Below are positions 31,370 to 42,584 of a DNA stretch of 64,000 bases, piece by piece. The number at the start of each line of letters is the position of its first letter. The first letter of the stretch is position 1. Position numbers and translations under genes: made by a program. Source of the DNA: Prorocentrum cordatum (taxonomy: Eukaryota; Sar; Dinophyceae; Prorocentrales; Prorocentraceae); the NCBI GenBank assembly GCA_963575745.1, contig CAUYUJ010000336.1, forward strand, positions 716,080 to 780,079, given 5' to 3'. The notes below the pieces were generated by a model. It did not search any database, was not told the DNA's origin, and worked only from the letters and a program-made list of their open reading frames with translations.

Positions 31370-32130
31370 TGGAGGCCAGGCCGCGGGTTGGGTATGGGCA
31401 GGTCATGTGTAAACCAGGGATTGGCACTGGGCAAGCCATGGATAAGCCCCGGGCAGGCCGCGGGTAGGGCATAGGTAGGTCATGGGCAGGCTCAAAGTAC
31501 ACCATGAGGATGCCGTGGGTAGACCATGGGTCGGCAATGGGAAGGCCGTGTGCAGGCAAGTTGTAGGCAATGAGCAGGCGATGCGCAGGCCATGGGCATG
31601 TCATGGGGAGGCCGTATGTAGGCCATGGCCAGTCCAATGACAGGCCATGGGAATGCCACGGGCAGACAGTGAACATGCAATTGGCAGGGCAGGCCAAGGG
31701 TAGCCTGCTTGATACGGCCTAGGCTCGCATTGGAGGGCCTTGAGCGTTTTAGGGGTAAATTCTTGGTCGCTGTTTGGTAAACCATGGGCAGGGCATGGGG
31801 TAGGCCATGGGTAGGCCATTGGCAAGCCGTGTGTGCGTCATGCGCATTCCCTGGGTGGGCTATGTGGAGGGCATGGGTGGTCAATGTTCATGGCGGCCGT
31901 AGGCCATGGGTAGGCCGTGGTCGGCCATGAGTGAGGGGCAGGTGCGCCATGTGGAGGCTTATGGCAACCCTTGCGTGGTCCTTGGTTGGCCCTGGTGAAG
32001 GCCATGGGTCGGCCATTGGTACGCAGGGCATGGGCGGACCATCGCTAGGCCATGGGTAGACCGTGGGCAGTACAGTGAACAACGTGCTGGATGTGTGCAG
32101 GCACTGGGTAGGCCAAAGGCATGCCGTATG
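31370..32130. repeat. CCATGGGTAGG degenerate minisatellite
   Basis: Dozens of units of about 10-14 bases built on GGCCATGGGTAGGCC, giving a very high density of CCATGG. Open frames full of Pro/Trp/His are artefacts. Confidence 0.9.
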
Positions 32131-32559
32131 TAGGCCAATCTGCTTCCAGTGTTTTGTTGTGCTACCCGCTTCCCTGCATGGCTCGGGTGAGGAACGGTTG
32201 CCCGGGCTAGGGCTCGTGCCAATACTGAGGTTTGGGCTTTCGCAAGAGGATGTGGATATGGGTATGGTGAAGCGGGAGCGAGGAGATTCGGGATCGCCTT
32301 AGGTTCGGCGTTGTCGGCGTGCCAGAGCCAAGAGTATCACGTTCGCCAGAAGTCCGTGCCCAAACCAAAGTAGCACGTTCGGCAAACATGCAGCCATCTG
32401 CAACACATTTCTTGCGCACAACATGGTCCCACTACAAACATTGCGCAACGCGAATTGCAACGCGTAGATTGCACGACGTACGCTGCACAACACAAGATGC
32501 GCAACATATATTCCGCAACATGTATGGCTGGAAACACATGCTTCGGGCCAAACTTAACT

Positions 32560-34680
32560 GACCTTTTGGTATTGTTACGCCAGTATTGCATATGGCTTCC
32601 ACGCCACATGTGAGCGTGCGGCAACATGTACATGCCACAAAGGAAAGCCGTCATATTGGTTTGAAAGCCGAAGAGCATTAGCGGTGCCCGATTGGATTTT
32701 CAAGCTACCGTGCGTTTTCTTATGGGTGCGGTGACAGACGCACGCTGCCATGGTGGCTTCGACACAGCATGCGCGTTTTGCCACCCGGCCTGCGCGCCAG
32801 CGTGTGCACCAGCGCCTGCGAGCGCGCGTGTGGCAACATGCCTATGACACAATAATCGGGAATACCGCTATGTTGGCTTGTTAATCCACTGACGCTTCGG
32901 CGCGTGTGAGACGCCGTCATCGTCTTCGTCGTTGTCGTCGCCAGACCCAAGAAGAGTAAACAACGAACCGAGACGACGAACGTCATAATTAAATCGATTC
33001 CCTGACCTTTTCCTTTCCCCCCCGACGGGGGGGGTGGCAGGGGGGGTGAAGGGGGGGGGGTCCCGGGTCAGACGGGTCAGATTACCGCGCCCCCGGGGTC
33101 CCAGACCAAAAGGATGGCCCGGCCTGTGGACAGGGGGACAAGGAGTGTCGTCACTCAGACGGGCGATGGTGACGGGAGGAGATACACTTTTGGCAAGGCA
33201 GGAGAGGAGGGACGGGGCACTCGACATCCTGGGCGTCGGTGCGCATTTAAGCCAGAGGCTGCGGGGGAACAGGGGGCAAGAAGGGAAGGACGGAAAGGAC
33301 GCGGAGAGGAAACGGTGAACAGGAGGGATCCTGGCCCCGCCATGGCCGCGGCCGCGGCTCGGCTCTGGTTTCGCCCCCGGGGCCCTGGTGGATGTCCCGC
33401 CTTCAGGGTCGGCGGCGCCGGCCGTAAGACCGTCGCAATAAAAAGGAACCCATCAGCGGTGCCTGACTGGATTTTCAAGCTAACATGCGTTTTTGTGGGC
33501 GTGTTAAATGACACGCGCGGCCATGTAGGCTTTGACAAGACTTGGGCGTTTGGCCACATGAGCTGCGCGCCACCGTCTGCGGGCGCGCGTGTGGCAGTAT
33601 GTATATGTCACGATGGAAAGGCCGCAATGTTGGTTTTGAAACTAGAATAAGCTTTTAGCAGTGCCCGATTGGATATTCAAATTGACATGCGTGTCCGCTG
33701 GTGTGGCCAAAGACTCACGCGGCCATGTTGGTGTCGGCATTGCATGGGCGTTTGGTCACTGGGCCTGCGCGCCAGCGTGCGCGCCAGAGCCTGCGCGCCA
33801 GCGCCTGCGCGCCAGCGTCTGCGCGCCAGCGTCTGCGCGCCAGCGTCTGCGCGCCAGCGCTGCACGCCAACGTCTGCGCGCCAGCGTCTGCGCGCCAGCG
33901 TCTGCGTGCTGGCGTCTACGCGCGAGTGTGACAGAATGCATATAGCACAATTGACAAGCGAAGCCTCCGCGTTGGCCTGGAAACTGAAGCGAAGCCTAAG
34001 CGGTGCACGATTGGATTGTCAAGTGAACATTTGCTTTATGGGTGTGGTGATTTACGCGCGCCGCCATGATGGCGACGCCGCATCAGCGTTCGGCTGCCGG
34101 CCTGAGCGCCAGCGTGCGCGCTAGCGTCTGCTAGCGCGCGTGTCGCAGCATATCGGTGCCACAAAAGACTAGCTGCCGCGTGGGCTTGGGAATTAACATC
34201 AACTCCGAACGGCGCCTCATTGGATTTGCAATGTATTGTGTGTTTCTGTGAAGGTGGTGAAACACGCGCGCCACCATGTTAGCTGTGACACGACACGGGC
34301 GTTTGGCCTCCCGGCCTGCGCGCCAGCTTGCGCGCCAGCGTGTGCGGGCGGGCGCGCGAGGCAACATGTATATGTCACGCTAGAAAAGCCGCCGGGAGGG
34401 CATGGATACTAAAATCAGCCCTTAGCGGTGCCCGATTAGATTTGTAAGGAAGTGTGCGTTCCTGTGGGTGTGGTGCAAGACGCGCGCCGCCATGTTGGCC
34501 CCGGCGCTCCATGGGCGTTTGGCAACGCAGCCTGCGCGCTAGCGTGCGTGCCAGCGTCTGCGCGCCAGCGTCTGCGTCAGCGCGTGCGGTAGCACGCAGA
34601 TGTCACAAAAGACAAGTCGCAATGTTGGCCTGGAAACTGAAATGAACCCCAAGCGGTGCCCCATGAGATTTTCAAGTTAA
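32560..34680. repeat. ~210-bp satellite with an inserted block
   Basis: Units share GCGGTGCCCGATTGGATTTT, CGCGCGGCCATGTTGG, GGGCGTTTGG, GCGCCAGCGT and GCAACATGTATATGTCAC. Unit starts are near 32,678, 33,455, 33,658, 33,999, 34,208, 34,424 and 34,650 (spacing 203-226, one 341). The long unit contains a 14-bp repeat (GCGCGCCAGCGTCT) expanded about ten times at 33,775-33,915. About 560 bp at 32,885-33,445 are foreign to the array. Confidence 0.88.
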
Positions 34681-34689
34681 AGAAAAACA

Positions 34690-35345
34690 GTGGTGGAGCA
34701 AAACTGATGACCTCCTACGGTTAAGTAAGAAGGAATCCGATCCTCGTGCCAGGCGCGGTTGGAGGGTCCACGAGTGAAACGGGTCAGGCACATCGGTGCT
34801 TTCACTGGGACAGTTCTTTCAACCTGGGTGAATTTTTTGGGGGGCCGGGGCCTGGGTACTCCTGGGGGCCCGACAACGCCAGAAAACATCCAGGCCCCCA
34901 TTCTTTCATGGCAAGAGGAGGAATATGAGGAGCACGAGCAGGAAGAGGGGCGAGCCGAAACAGACGAGGATGACCTTCGGGCCAGATCTTGCGCCCGAGG
35001 CGGCCGTTCGGGACGGTTCTGGCATCCCTGGAAGGTTGTCGACGAGGCACAGCTAGCAAAAAACACTCCAGAGCCCGAAAACCTCCCAGAACCCGCGAAC
35101 GTCTCCGAGAACCTTTCCCTTCTCGTGCGGGGCGCGGCAGGGGGCCCCGACATCCGATGCGCGAATGGTTTCCCCTACAGAATCCCCGAAGTCCGGACCC
35201 CCTTCTCCCAGGGCCCGTGTCTCGTCCCGAACTGCTTCTTTTGAAGGTCCCAGGGCCCCGTGAGGGCGCCCAGAGGCCGAACGACAACAAACAACGGTGC
35301 TGCCTTTTGAACGCGTTGGAAGCCTCGTGCGACCGCAAAGCGGGT
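34690..35345. other. Intron-like DNA sharing a block with 44,110-44,300
   Basis: No exon seen. 34,990-35,070 (GTTCGGGACGGTTC...GACGAGGCACAGCT) is homologous in direct orientation to 44,195-44,260. Both lie a few hundred bases below a candidate exon, so both may be part of a repeat that sits in introns. Confidence 0.4.
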
Positions 35346-35353
35346 GGACCCAC

Positions 35354-35475
35354 CGCAGCAGCCGGTCGGCGCGCCGCGCGGCGGCAGCGTCGCCGCTGGT
35401 GCCGCGCGCGGCGAGCAGCTCGGAGAGGACGGTGTCCTCGGAGGCGACTGGCAGCGAGTCCAGCGACAGGAGGTC
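35354..35475 (-). CDS. Candidate exon B: core of a BACK domain
   Basis: On the minus strand CCCCCACCTCTTGGCAG at 35,476 is a strong acceptor. The exon reads DLLSLDSLPVASEDTVLSEL then LAARGTSGDAAAARRADRLLR and ends at CG/GTGGGT (35,354/35,353). The pattern LL-x-LDSLPVASEDTV is the hallmark of the BACK domain of BTB-Kelch adaptor proteins, which recruit substrates to cullin-3 ubiquitin ligases. 122 bases long, starting in phase 0 and leaving two bases of a codon, which exon C completes. Exon A is about 6 kb upstream and exon C about 8 kb downstream. The BTB and Kelch parts were not located. Confidence 0.62.
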
Positions 35476-35579
35476 CTGCCAAGAGGTGGGGGCGGGCGAA
35501 GGGGTCCCGAGGTGTAAAGAGAACACGTTTTGCGGACGTTTCCTTGAAAAAAAGCATTGACACTTTGGAGCCGCTCCCC

Positions 35580-35880
35580 CCTCACCCAAAACATTGAGCG
35601 CCCCTGGAGAACCGGGCCCCCACTCCCTGGACACCGGTCTCCCTAACCGCCCCCCCTCCTCCAGTCGAACCGTTCCCCCTCCCCTGTCCAAGGGGGGGGA
35701 TTCGGAACCAGCCCCCCCTCCCCCTCAATTGAAGGGGTGGGGTTTCGAACTGGCCCAAGGGGGTTCGAACCGGCCCATCCCCCAACGACTTGGGGGTTTC
35801 AAACCGGGGAGGGCCCCCTCCCCCTGTGCAAAGGGGGAGGCATCGAACAGGGGGACTCCGACCCCTCCGCCTAACAAAAT
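35580..35880. repeat. C-run/G-run repeat with TTCGAACC, block 1
   Basis: C-rich units with TTCGAACC and GGGGGG runs, related to 37,165-37,560. Together they bracket the hairpin array between them. Confidence 0.8.
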
Positions 35881-36019
35881 CCGGCGCTTGAATCTAATTT
35901 TGGTGAGGCTCGATGCATCCCTGATGGACTCTGACGATGGCTGGATCCCACTTCATTAGCACCCTAGTCGGGCTCGATCCAACTCACATGGAATCCCCCC
36001 TCTGTCGGGCAGGTCGGTT

Positions 36020-37015
36020 TGCGCGGGCGGACCGTTACATGCATGGTGCTCGTTCGCTCGCTTGTTCGCCCGCTCGAGCAAGCGCGCGAACGATCGAGCA
36101 AGTCGGGCGGTTCGTTTGAGGCGGGCGGGCCATTAACTGCATGGTGCTCATTTGATCGCTTGCTCGCTAGCTGGAACAATCATGCGAGCGAGCGAACGAG
36201 GGAAGGGCTGGGGGAGTCGGTCCTCTCGCTCGCTCGCGCGCTCGAGCAAGCGAGCGAACGAGTCGGGTGGGCGAGACACGGAAGGCATGGGGCTTGCTTG
36301 CTCGCTCGCTCGCCTGTTGGAACAAGCGTGCGAGCGAACGAGTCGGGCGGCTTGGGTCGGTCGCGCGGGACATTACGTGAACGTGCTCGCTTGCTCGCTA
36401 GCTGGAGCAAGCACGCGAGCGAGCGATGGAAAGGGGGAATCGGTCCTCTCGCTCGCTCGCTTGAGCAGGCGAACGAGCGAATCGAGCGGGTCGGGTCGGG
36501 CAGGCGGGACATTAATGCATGGGGCGCTTGCTCGCTCGCTGGCTTAAAAGCAGGCGAGCGAGCGAGTCGGGTGTGTCGAGCCGTGAGGGCAGGACATTCA
36601 ATGCATGGTGCTCGCTTGCTCGCTCGCCGGCTCGAACGCGCGTGCGGGCGAGCGAGTCGGGTGGTTCGGTTTGGGCGGACAGGTCATAAAATCCATTGTG
36701 CTCGCTTGCCCGTTCGCTCGCTCGCTCGCTGGGGCAAGCACACGAGCGAGCAAGCGAGGAAGCGAGGGAAGGGGGAATCGGTCCTCTCGCTCGCTCGAAC
36801 AAGCGAGCGAACGAGCGAGTCGGGCGGGTCGGGTCGGGCGGGTGGGACATTAAATGCATGGTGCTCGTTTGCTCGCTCGCTGGCTCGCTCGATCGAGCAA
36901 GCGAGCGAGTTGGGCGGGTCGGATCGGGCGGGCGGGACATTCAAGACACGGTGCTCGCTTGCTCGCTCAATCGTTCGCCCGCTCGAGAAAGCGAGCCAGC
37001 GAGCGAGTAAGCAGC
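36020..37015. repeat. Hairpin-forming GCTCGCTCG array
   Basis: About nine units of 85-160 bp. Each starts near GGGACATTAAATGCATGGTG, then has GCTCGCTTGCTCGCTCGCTGG followed after a few bases by its near complement GCAAGCGAGCGAGCGAG and a GTCGGGCGGGTCGG spacer. Each unit can form a stem of about 15-20 pairs. Confidence 0.92.
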
Positions 37016-37017
37016 CG

Positions 37018-37560
37018 TCGTCATCGTTGTCGTCGTCGTCGCGGTAGCCGTCGTAGTCGTCGTCGTAGCCGTCGTCGTCGTCGTCGTCTTCGTCGTCGTC
37101 GCTGCCCGACGGCGCCGGCGCTGGCGCTCGCCGTCGTCGGTTGCAGGCGTGTAGGGCCCCCCAACTCGACCCCCCGCTCCTTTGCAATTCAAAAGGAGGG
37201 GGCCCTCCGTTCGAACCCCCCCTTGAGAGAAGGAGGGGGGGCCCCTTCCGCTTCGGACCGTGCAATTCAGCCCCCCCCCACCTCCCCCGTTCGAGCCAAT
37301 CCCCTTGAAAGAGGGCGGGGGACCCTTCCTCTTCGGACGCCCCCCCGTGCAAGTGAAGCCCCCCCCCTCCTCAATGCGACCCGCCCCCCCTTGAGAGAGT
37401 GCCCCCCTCCGGCTCGAACACCCCTCCCTCCAATTCAGGCCTCCCCCCTCGGTTTGAACCATCCCCACTTGAGGGGGAGCACGGGGGCCGCTTCGACCCC
37501 CCACCTTGCAATTCAGGCGGGCCCCCCCCTGGTTCGAACCGTCCCCCCCTTCCCAACGTC
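37018..37560. repeat. (GTC)n followed by C-run/G-run repeat, block 2
   Basis: 37,018-37,105 is (GTC)n. 37,165-37,560 has units of about 55-60 bases with TGCAATTCA, TTCGAACC and long C and G runs. Confidence 0.85.
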
Positions 37561-37724
37561 CACTGAACGCAGTCTTTCCAAGGCGTGGAGGTTGAGGTTT
37601 TTAGACTCGTTTCGCATATCCGGGTCCTCTCTCTCGGTCCCTGCCCCGAATTCGTACGTCCCCTCCTTCCCCCCCTGTCGACGAGATGTGTTTTCTTTCC
37701 CCAACCCCCTAACCCCTAGTCTGT

Positions 37725-38150
37725 GAAGGCTCTCTCTCTCTCTCTCCTTCACTCTCTCTCTCTCTCTCTCTCCTTCTCTCCGGACCGAGCGTCGGTCCCG
37801 ACAGTCGTCAGGCCACGAGCGACCAGCGGTTGAAACAGCGGAATGCCAGGAGCACTGCGTCGGCGGGCGCAAATTAACGCGCCCGCTTCCGAGCGGTGAT
37901 GAAGGCTGGCCACGCCTTCCTCACCATGTGCATAGCAAAGAAGGAACCACTCCCTGTCTGGATCGAATCTGGGTCGCGGGAACTCTTTGAAGTCGCCCGC
38001 CGGCGCCAAAGGTTAAACTCAATCTTCGGAGGCTCCAGAGGGCGAGCGGCGCCTGGCCAAACATTTGCACATACCAGCGGTTCCTTTTCCATGAATGAGC
38101 GAAGAACGATCGGCGCCCCCGAAACCGCGATCCCGAGTAAAAGCCACAGG
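37725..38150. other. (CT)n tract and unassigned sequence
   Basis: (CT)n at 37,728-37,780. A minus-strand stretch near 38,000-37,870 (DFKEFPRPRFDPDREWFLL) has mild coding character in one frame, but no motif, start or splice border was found. Confidence 0.3.
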
Positions 38151-38159
38151 TTCCGCACA

Positions 38160-38640
38160 CAAGACTTCCAGGCGCCCCGCAGCGTTCCCAGACGCACCAG
38201 GAGCGCACAAACGCCCCCAAGCGGCCCTATAGGCGCTCAGCATGCGGCGCAAGGCGCTCCCAGGCGCTCCCAAATGTTCCAGGAACGCCCCAACGCTCCC
38301 AGGCAGTGCCAAGCGCTCTCCAGGCGCTTCCAGGCGCCTGAGATGTTCCCAGGCCCTTCCAGAAGCTCCAAGAGCGCCCAAGCGCTCGTTTTCGCACCCA
38401 GGCGCTCCTCAGGCGGCCCAAAGCGCCTCCACACGCTAGGACATGTTCTTAGCAAGCGCTCTCGGACGGTCACCAGCGTTCCCAGACGCTCCAGTAGCGT
38501 CCAGGCGCTCCAGGAACGCCCCAACCGCTGCCCAAACGTCCCAAACGCTCCCAGGCGTTCTCAGACACTCCAGGAAACAGCTGGCGGCCCCAGGAAACCC
38601 CAGGATGCCCAAGGAAACCTAGAGGGCCCTAGGCGGCCCC
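38160..38640. repeat. CCAGGCGCTCC degenerate minisatellite
   Basis: Loose 10-12 base units built on CCCAGGCGCTCC, grading into CCCCAGGAAACC near 38,590. Another member of the CCAAGAGG-type family. Confidence 0.85.
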
Positions 38641-38899
38641 AGAGGAAGCTCCCAAACATTGAACCACAGAAAACTCACAGGGAATCCCAGTCGGCGCGGC
38701 CTGACGGCCCCCAGAATGCAATTCAATATCTTTTCTAGCACGCTCGCTCGCCCTCCCCCCGCGCAGTGGTCGCGTAGAGATGCGCGTGCGTCTGCGGCGC
38801 GCTCGCGGCGCGTCCGCAGAGACATCCGCGTGCGCGTGTCCAGTCGCGCAGCGAGGCGCCATCACTTTCGCGGATCGAGACCGCGGCGCCGAAAACTCA

Positions 38900-39385
38900 T
38901 TCCGCCGATGCGACGCGCGAGCGTTCCCCCGCGCGTTCGAAAGTTGCCAACTCGGGCGAGGAAGCTGCATGGCGCCGCGCTCCAGCCCCCGCGCGTGAAC
39001 TTGCGTTCCAAAACCATCGCTGGCGCGGCGCGCGAGTCCTCTCCAGCGCGCGCGAGCACTACTCAGTCGCGCGAGGAAGCTGCTTTGCGCCGCGCGCCGA
39101 CCCCACGCGAAAAGGATGTGCTGAAACCGCTGGCGACGCGACGCGCGAGTCCTCGCCCGTGCGTTCGGGCGCTGCTCAGTTGCGCGAGGAGTCTGCGTGG
39201 CGCTGCGCTCCGATTCCAGCGCGAGAATTTGCGTTCCGAGAATTTCGCTGACGCTACGCGCGAGTCCTTCCCAGCGCGCGCGAGCGCTACACAATCGCGC
39301 GAGGAGGCTGCTTGGCGCCGAGCGCTGGCCCCCATGCGAAAATCGCGCGCCGAGGCCGCCGTCGATGCGACGCGCGAGTCAGGGC
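38900..39385. repeat. ~114-bp GC-rich tandem repeat
   Basis: GACGCGCGAGTCC-like blocks recur near 38,912, 39,028, 39,140, 39,254 and 39,369. Units also share GCGCGAGGAAGCTGC and GCGCCGCGC. Spacing is 112-116, which is 38 codons only by chance in some units, so the long open frames on both strands are not taken as genes. Confidence 0.85.
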
Positions 39386-39589
39386 CCGAGGAATTCAGAC
39401 GCGGCCCGAGGGTTCCCGAGGAAACCTTTCCAATTCTTTACGCAACCCCCCCACCCACCCCTCGCGCGGTGGTCGCGTTGCGATATGCCTGCATGTGCCG
39501 CGTCGTTCGACGTTCGTCACTAGTCGTCCGGAATTATTCGTCGATGGCCGTTCGTCGACAGTCGTCGTCCTGGTCACCGTTCGTTGTTC

Positions 39590-39594
39590 GTCGT

Positions 39595-39637
<43 letters not shown>

Positions 39638-41310
39638 TCGTCGTCCGCTTGTAATCGTTTGTCGTTGGTCGTTCGCCGCCGTCGCCGTTCACCTATAATC
39701 GCGCAGCGATACATCCGCGTGGAAAGAGGGGGCGGCGTGGGAGTGGAGGCGAGGAGGGGACTCACTCTCGGGCGCAGCCGAGGCCGGGTGGAGAGGGTGG
39801 GACACGAGCGTCGCGAGCGCGCACTAACGAATCCCACCCCCAAAAATCCAACAATCCAGTTGGGGGAGTGAGATGCGTGCGCGCGTTCCTTTCAACACAC
39901 ACTCTCTCTCTACCTTTCTCACACACACACACACATCTATGCCAATATTATATACGCGTTGTAAGAAGAGGTGGGAAGAACGGGGGGGTCTGTCCCCTGC
40001 ACCGGAATCGCTGACTTGGTGGTCCCCCGCATGGTTTCCCGAAGATCCGCCGCTGGCCCCGAAATCGGTGACTTGCTGGTCTACTCCTGTATCAACAGTC
40101 CAATGTAGCGCTCTATTTGGCCTTTTCATTGTGCTGCTTCGGGCCTCCTGCCGCCAGGGTGTGCTTCTTTCTGCTTCCCCCGTACGCCCCTCCTGTCCCC
40201 CCCCGCTCCCCCTTTGGACGCCCGAAATGGATACGGAAAACATGGGTACGAGGTGCGATGCCCAACAACAAATGTTGATCAAAACCTACAGCGGCCGCTG
40301 TTGGGCAGGCGGCCTTCTGTCTCGAATGAACAGCGGCCGCGGCGGCATCGACAGTGAACCCTGTCCAAAATGCGTAGGACACGCTGTCAGTCTCCGTGCC
40401 TGTTCTTTCCGTACCCATTTCGATCGTGCAGAACTTTCCCTTCGCGTCGCCCGTCCTCCGCCCCCAGGCCAGCCCCTGCCCCCTTCGCTGCCTGCCGATC
40501 CAGGCCGCGGGGGGCACATGCCAGAGCGAGGCGCCCGCAGCCAGCAGCAGCTTCGCGCCGGCGGGCGTAGACGGCAAGAGGGCGGGCCCCCGACCGCGTC
40601 AGGTTGGATTGAGCGAGCCAGTGCGTCACGTCGGGGTGGCGGGGTGGCGTAATCTTGCTCGGCTAGGGCCAGAGGTAGGATTGGTCGACACTTCGCTCCA
40701 AACAGCTCCTGGGAGACGGGCATGTGAGCAACTGGCTGGTTTCGTTCCCTCACCCCAAGCTTGGGGTAACTCCCCCCCCTACGAACCCTCAAGAGCTCCA
40801 ATCGGAACAGGCGTGTCTGACGGAAAGATTGGGCCTGGCGACTTCGGCACACCCCTCGCACGTTTCGTGGCCCCATAGGGAGCTCCACCGAAGGCCCCAG
40901 TGGCTGCGTTCGCATGCAGTTCCACACTGCTGCTGGAAGCAAGCTTTCCGTCCCGTTGAGATCAGCACACACCCAATTCGGCCCACTCGCGTGAGCAGCC
41001 ATCGAACACGTTAGGGCTCAACTCTCGAACCCCGAAACCAGCCTCGCTGATTACGCGTCGATCGGGGGAGGAAGACGACTGAAGGAATAGCTGTGGGCGT
41101 GGAAAAGACCAGTATAGGCAGGGCGCTGTACGAGTCGAAGGGGCAGGGCAGATGTTCACTGCCCACGGCGCAGGGTCCAGACGCTCGCACCGTAGCCCGT
41201 CACCTCCTTCTCGCCCCGATCGGAAGAGGACTGCACACAGGAGAGATGGTAGAGGCAAGGATCGGGAGAGGAGTACAAGTAGAAGAGGAGGGGATCACGA
41301 CAAGGGTGCG
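39590..41310. other. (GTC)n, then no gene identified
   Basis: (GTC)n at 39,590-39,645; (CA)n at 39,920-39,936; a short internal echo TCGGTGACTTGCTGGTC at 40,005 and 40,068. A minus-strand patch near 40,575-40,490 (AGAKLLLAAGASLWHVPPAAW) could be an exon but lacks clear borders. Confidence 0.35.
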
Positions 41311-41317
41311 GGGAGAC

Positions 41318-41410
41318 AGAAGAGACAGAGAGAGAGAGAGAGAGAAAGACCGATATAGACACAGAGAGAGAGAGGGCGAGGGAAAAAGAAATAGAGATAG
41401 GGAGAGAAGG

Positions 41411-41450
<40 letters not shown>

Positions 41451-41460
41451 GAGAAGCGGA
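41318..41460. repeat. (GA)n tract, interrupted
   Basis: GA-rich tract with AAAGA and CGA interruptions. On the minus strand it lies just downstream of candidate exon A. Confidence 0.95.
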
Positions 41461-41639
41461 GAGCGAGCCAGCACGGGCCAGAGAGGGGCGGGGCAGGAGC
41501 GGCGTGCACGAGCGCGCTGGGCCCGTCTGAAAAAGAAGCGCCGAGACGAGCCCACCCCGGCAGGCCACCGCTCGTTCGAAGCCGAGTTGGGCGGAGGCCG
41601 AGGAAGGCACGGGGGGCGGGAGTGGCGCCGGGCGCGAGG

Positions 41640-41763
41640 CGGCTCGCGTCCTCCACGTGGCCCGTCGCCATGAAGGGACACCTGTTGGCCAGCAGCGTGC
41701 TCGCGTGCAGGAACGTGTGGGCGTTCAGGAAGCTCAGGAGCGAGTTCAGGGCCAATTGACCTC
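41640..41763 (-). CDS. Candidate exon A: N-terminal part of a BACK domain
   Basis: The minus strand reads QLALNSLLSFLNAHTFLHAS then TLLANR, continuing CPFMATGHVEDASRLAP. The pattern N-x-LL-x-FLNAH-x-FLHASTLLANRC-x-FMA resembles the first helices of a BACK domain. AACAG/GTGTCC at 41,682/41,681 is a good donor, but coding character continues past it to about 41,640. The acceptor side is unclear (GCGAG or GAGAG near 41,762). Exon B would follow it directly in protein order. Taken alone the case is moderate; the order A, B, C on one strand strengthens it. Confidence 0.45.
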
Positions 41764-41779
41764 TCGCAGTCCCTCTCTC

Positions 41780-42580
41780 GCCGTAGGTCTCTCTGAAGAT
41801 CCTCAGGAGCCTCTAGGGATCTCCAGAGGTCCGTGGTGGCCTCTGGAGGCCAACACAGACACAAACCAATTCCGTCGCGACGCGGCCGAGACAATCCGCT
41901 CGCGCGTCGAGGCGAGACCAGGACGCGGCGTCGCGAATTAGCCCGCGTGCAAGAGAAGAGGAAGGAGGAGAGGAGGCGGCCGCAGGGAGGGGACTGGAGC
42001 GCGGGGGCACTCTCACGCGGCGAGACCGCGGGGGGGTCGCGGGGGCGGCTGGGCTGAAGGGCAGGGCAGCCCCTGGCAGCAGTCCCGGGGCGGCATCACG
42101 GCGCACCCAGGGGCAGAACCAGCAGCCGCAGAAGGGGCGTGGCCCAGCAAGTGATGCAGCAAGTGGTGGAGCGGGGGGCGGCAGGCGGCCGGAGAACGGG
42201 GGCGCCAGGCAGGGGGAGGCGGCGGCGTGGGCGCCAGGCGGCGGGCCAAGCTGCGCTGCGGCCGGCGCTGCGGCAGCTGCGAGGGCGGTCCCAAAGCTGG
42301 CGCGCGGCAGGCACAGCCTGGGACTTGCGAAGCCCGCGCAAGTGACGCACCGGTGGGGTTCCCACGAGGGGATAGCGGGGAGGTGACACAAACACAAACA
42401 AAGGCCAAGTGAATCGATCCTCCTCCTTCTTCTCCTCCTCCTCCTCCATGCTTATGGCCAAAATCTATTCAAAATCGGTTCTGGGTTCCGCATCCCCCCG
42501 TGTCGGGGTCAATCCTAGCCAGGTTTTCGCCGCGAACAGCTTTTTGACGGTCCAAGTGCCCGGTGCCCGAAACGGACCCC
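41780..42580. other. No gene identified
   Basis: GC-rich unique-looking DNA with a short CTCC tract at 42,420-42,450. Open frames are long on both strands because of GC content and none has recognisable content. Confidence 0.4.
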
Positions 42581-42584
42581 TAAT

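Noticed and set aside
31278-32082. Pro/Trp/His-rich minus frames
   Set aside because: Translation of the CCATGG minisatellite.
36019-37047. 342-residue plus frame rich in Ser/Arg/Ala
   Set aside because: It is the translation of the hairpin array, whose unit lengths are not multiples of three.
38629-39654. Long Arg/Ala frames on both strands
   Set aside because: By-products of the ~114-bp GC-rich tandem repeat.
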